A DNA stretch of 64,000 bases from assembly GCA_034509925.1 (NCBI GenBank), contig CM067538.1, positions 725,001-789,000 on the forward strand. The letters are read 5' to 3'. Of this stretch, positions 61,179 through 64,000 are shown piece after piece. This DNA comes from Hirudinaria manillensis (lineage: Eukaryota > Annelida > Clitellata > Hirudinida > Hirudinidae). Within the stretch, counting starts at the first letter, position 1. Each line of letters begins with the position of its first letter. The position numbers and the translations under genes were made by a program. Below the pieces are notes generated by a model that worked only from the letters and a program-made list of their open reading frames with translations, did no database searches and had not been told where the DNA came from.

Positions 61179-61800
61179 ACTTTGACCCCCTGCACGACCT
61201 TCTGCCGGGACATAGTCTGGAAAAGAAGTCGTCGTTGCCCGAACTGGACTTCAAAACTCTGTTTGACGTGCTGTCGTTTTTGTTCGTTAGGAATGGAAAC
61301 ATTTGATTATTTGATTATATTTCCACAAGTTTATTTGAAGTTATAATAATTAATTATTGTTATAATTATTATCATTATTATTATGTCAATTTATACTCAA
61401 ATGAGTTTCTTCTTAAATTCGTTGGCTTGTATGGAGCCCATGATGCAACAAAAATTTTAGAAGTTAGCTCCACCCAATGTTATGTCCACCTAGAACTGAT
61501 ATTGTCGTTCTTTGCTGATCAGACGATCAGATTTCAGTTTAGTTGTTAAGGCTGCTCTGTTCATGATTCCATTTCAAGTTTATTAACTTAATTAGTTAAG
61601 TAATATTAATAATAATCAATTGAGACTGTTAGAGATTCACGTTATGTTATGTTGACTCTGTTAATGGTACCTGATATGTCAATTCAATTCAATTGTGACT
61701 CAGAATCTCAAATTCTCAGAAGATCTCAAAATTTCGATCGGTCCGTCGTCTCTTTTATTATTAAACGTTGAAATGAAAACGGCGCGTTCCGAATCCCGGA
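61179..61800. other. Convergent spacer between PPIP5K and kanadaptin
   Basis: 622 bp between two stop codons of convergent genes. It should contain both 3' UTRs. AT-rich, with a short ATT tract near 61365-61385. No ORF, repeat array or RNA gene is seen. Confidence 0.6.
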
Positions 61801-63909
61801 TCAATATCCGAACTTCTCGTTCAGTTTCGTTCTTCCGTCTCCGGTCTGATCCTCCGGAGGAAGCCAGGACGGTTCTTCCGGAAGGGACTTCAGCAACTCC
61901 TCTTCGGTGCAAACTTCGGGGAAGACTTTCGCGCTCGGACGATCGACGGACGAGGGAGTCGACGGCTGAAGACTCTCGTCCGTCTTCGACGACGTCCTTC
62001 TTCTCTTCTTCGGGTCGGACTTCGGAGTCGACCGGGTCGGTTCTCGTGGGAGAGACTCGATTTCTTCGTTTTTAGACTTTGGTTCTTCGGGACTGGCTGG
62101 GGCTTCAGCCTTTACTGGCAGATCAGTAGCGGGAAGGGAATCCAATTTAGGAGTCGGACTCTCGTCTTCTTCTTCTTCCTCTTCCTCTAAGTCTCTCTCT
62201 TCCTTGACGAGTGCACCGGACTGATCCTCGGGCCTGGGCAGGTTCAGTCTGCTGAATTTGTTTTTTCCAAAGAGTGCCAAACCAGCCGGCTTCTTCTCGG
62301 GAGGATTCGGGGCTATCTTTACCTCAAATGGCTTCGCTATGGCAACCAGCGACTCCAACTTGGTCCTCACGTGCTTGAGTTCGGTGAGGCGCGCCTTCAT
62401 GGTCATCTTCGTCTTGACGCTGAGTCCTCCGAGCTTCACGGTCTTCATGAATGCGTCGAGGGCGTCGCATTCTTCGTCATCGCCCGTCATGTCGGCCTTG
62501 GCCCTTCTGGTCAACTCGTCGTCTTTCTGAAGGCTAGCCTCTATTTCGGCGATCTCTTTGACCGCTTCGGCGAGCTTCACCGTCAGGCTCTCGTGCGTCT
62601 CGGACTTGCCAGGCATGTTCTTCTTCATCCTCTTCTCCCTCTTTTTCTCGAGGTCCCCCGTCCTGTCGAAGTAGCTGTCCTCGTCGCTGTCGTAGTAGTC
62701 GTTCTCCGCCCAGTCCTTCTTCCTCTTCTTCGATCGGGACTCGTGCGTGGCCTGCCTGAGGAGACCCATCTTATCGAGGATCCTGCAGGCTTCAAGAGCA
62801 CAGGCCACGATGGCTTCTCGTCTCTTGCCGTCCACCGGGACTTCTGCGTAGACCGGCCTGCCGCTAGAAGAGTCTATCGGAAGTTCCAGACGACACCTCT
62901 TCCTCGAACCGAGTCCGAAAGTGGAGTTGTCTTCGATGAACTCGTAGTCTGGGGCGTCGAGGCCCTCCCTCTCAAAGAAACCTTTGATGGATTTCTTGGG
63001 GTCGTCCAGGTACAATGATTCGTCGGTCAGGGACGAATCTGCGTACGGGTTCTCCGCCTCCGGGTTTTCCTCGGCCGCGTCATCGTCCATGCCCCAGGTG
63101 CAGAACTCGTTTCGCTTGCTGAACGCTTCAGACACGTTCTGCCTCTCGCTCTCCTGGTCCTCCGCCATCTCCTTCATCTTGCGAGCCAGTTTGGCCTCTT
63201 CTTTCAATCTCGTCATCTCTGCAAAACTCAGTTCTGTCTCTTGGTCGCAGTCGTCCGGGGGTCCGTCGACTACGAAGAGTCTCGTGCTGCCTCCGAACTT
63301 GATGACGTAGCCAACCCTCAGACGGACGAACACCTCTGGCTTTATTCTCTGCTTGTTCACAAAGGTTCCATGAGTGCTATCGAGATCGTATATGTACCAT
63401 CCGGTCAAAGGCTTCGACTGATCGTCATCTTCTTTCTGAAGTCTGTACTGAAATACTGCATGGTGTCTCGAGATGGTAGGGTGGTCCATCTGATGGTCAC
63501 AGCTTTGCAACCTTCCGAACACAAACATAGACTTCCCCGCGAGAGAAACTTCGTCTATATTCGTTCCCTCTTTGATCACATCTAGTTTGTACTTTCCGGA
63601 ATCTTCGCCAATACCACCCCACGATGGCTCCTTGTATGAAAAAGTTGAAGACGTCTCCAGCTGCTTCAGTTTCTCAGCTGGAGAAATTGGTTCCTTTCTC
63701 CTACTCTTTTCTTGAACCTTTTCTGTGTTATTTGTCTTAGAATCATCTTTGCTTTTGTCAGGTACTATTTTCTTTTCTGAAACTTTCGAATCTGACGATT
63801 CACTTGCTATGGCATTTTTCTTCTTTGCGCGTAGTCCAATCAAAGTCGGCACTTTGAACCCAACTTCTTTAACATCGGATTCATTTTGAATATCTTTCGA
63901 ATCATCCAT
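61801..63909 (-). CDS. SLC4A1AP: Kanadaptin-like FHA-domain protein
   Basis: An uninterrupted 702-codon frame runs from ATG (63907-63909) to TAA at 61801. The frame stays open a further 20 codons upstream with no other ATG, so an upstream exon is possible. The N-terminus is charged. An FHA (phosphothreonine-binding) domain lies at about residues 106-215, with FGRLQSCDHQMDHPTISRHH and WYIYDLDSTHGTFVNKQRI carrying the FHA GR, SRHH and STHGT residues. Coiled, acidic and Lys-rich stretches follow (KLGGLSVKTKMTMKARLTEL block; KKPAGLALFGKNKFSRLNLP block). The C-terminus is acidic and Ser/Pro-rich. Length and order fit kanadaptin (human about 800 aa), a mainly nuclear protein first described as an anion-exchanger adaptor. 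The absence of introns over 2.1 kb is unusual next to such intron-rich genes. Confidence 0.93.
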   Translation of the reverse strand: MDDSKDIQNESDVKEVGFKVPTLIGLRAKKKNAIASESSDSKVSEKKIVPDKSKDDSKTNNTEKVQEKSRRKEPISPAEKLKQLETSSTFSYKEPSWGGIGEDSGKYKLDVIKEGTNIDEVSLAGKSMFVFGRLQSCDHQMDHPTISRHHAVFQYRLQKEDDDQSKPLTGWYIYDLDSTHGTFVNKQRIKPEVFVRLRVGYVIKFGGSTRLFVVDGPPDDCDQETELSFAEMTRLKEEAKLARKMKEMAEDQESERQNVSEAFSKRNEFCTWGMDDDAAEENPEAENPYADSSLTDESLYLDDPKKSIKGFFEREGLDAPDYEFIEDNSTFGLGSRKRCRLELPIDSSSGRPVYAEVPVDGKRREAIVACALEACRILDKMGLLRQATHESRSKKRKKDWAENDYYDSDEDSYFDRTGDLEKKREKRMKKNMPGKSETHESLTVKLAEAVKEIAEIEASLQKDDELTRRAKADMTGDDEECDALDAFMKTVKLGGLSVKTKMTMKARLTELKHVRTKLESLVAIAKPFEVKIAPNPPEKKPAGLALFGKNKFSRLNLPRPEDQSGALVKEERDLEEEEEEEDESPTPKLDSLPATDLPVKAEAPASPEEPKSKNEEIESLPREPTRSTPKSDPKKRRRTSSKTDESLQPSTPSSVDRPSAKVFPEVCTEEELLKSLPEEPSWLPPEDQTGDGRTKLNEKFGY

Positions 63910-64000
63910 GAGTCTTCTCAAGTTATTTATTCCCGGCAAGACTAAATTATTGAAATCAGTTATTGAATTGCGTTAGTTCTCAAACATCACTTGTAAACAA

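Noticed and set aside
62258-63585. Plus-strand ORFs opposite the kanadaptin gene (up to 215 codons)
   Set aside because: Shadow frames of a GC-richer, conserved FHA-protein gene on the minus strand.

Overview
This is nuclear DNA from an invertebrate animal. Evidence: multi-exon genes with GT-AG introns, animal-type phase-1 extracellular modules, a complete PPIP5K gene, a kanadaptin gene, two kinds of LINE, and very AT-rich introns full of ATT, GAT and longer tandem repeats. The species and phylum cannot be read from the window. Degenerate CCCTAA tracts fit a TTAGGG-type telomere animal. Exon borders were set by hand from AG/GT sites, conserved phases and paralogue comparison. For five of the six cluster genes and for PPIP5K the summed coding lengths are exact multiples of three; in gene D the first exon is missing, but its other exons keep frame. 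LAYOUT: (1) About 0-2.9 kb is repeat-rich; it starts with a ~480-bp segment that recurs at 19.3 kb, followed by GAT/ATC repeats and an unassigned exon-like ORF at 2 kb. (2) 3.0-42.8 kb is a head-to-tail array of six paralogous genes, all on the minus strand, here called A to F from left to right (A 3020-8271, B 8734-15420, C 16039-21459, D 22458-28069 with its first exon not found, E 29188-38037, F 38785-42769). Each encodes a predicted type I membrane protein with the same order: signal peptide, F-type-lectin/discoidin-like domain (two exons), WSC domain (two exons), second WSC domain (two exons), six-cysteine EGF-like module (one exon), stalk plus transmembrane helix (one exon), short variable cytoplasmic tail (one exon). 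(3) Two retrotransposons sit inside this array. An R2-like LINE with a restriction-like endonuclease lies in the last intron of E, flanked by long direct repeats of a (TAA)n tract. A 5'-truncated APE-type LINE lies in intron 5 of B, inside an 18-bp minisatellite. (4) 43.7-61.2 kb, plus strand, is a complete 31-exon PPIP5K gene (inositol pyrophosphate kinase/phosphatase-like, about 1632 aa), divergent from F. (5) 61.8-63.9 kb, minus strand, is an uninterrupted kanadaptin-like (SLC4A1AP) gene, convergent with PPIP5K. HOW THE GENES RELATE: A to F look like a lineage-expanded family of lectin-like surface receptors. Ectodomain exons are conserved, while tails and stalks diverge. A role in recognition (immune, microbial or self) is inference only. 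PPIP5K and kanadaptin are ordinary housekeeping neighbours. Sequence between genes is mostly microsatellite and minisatellite DNA.
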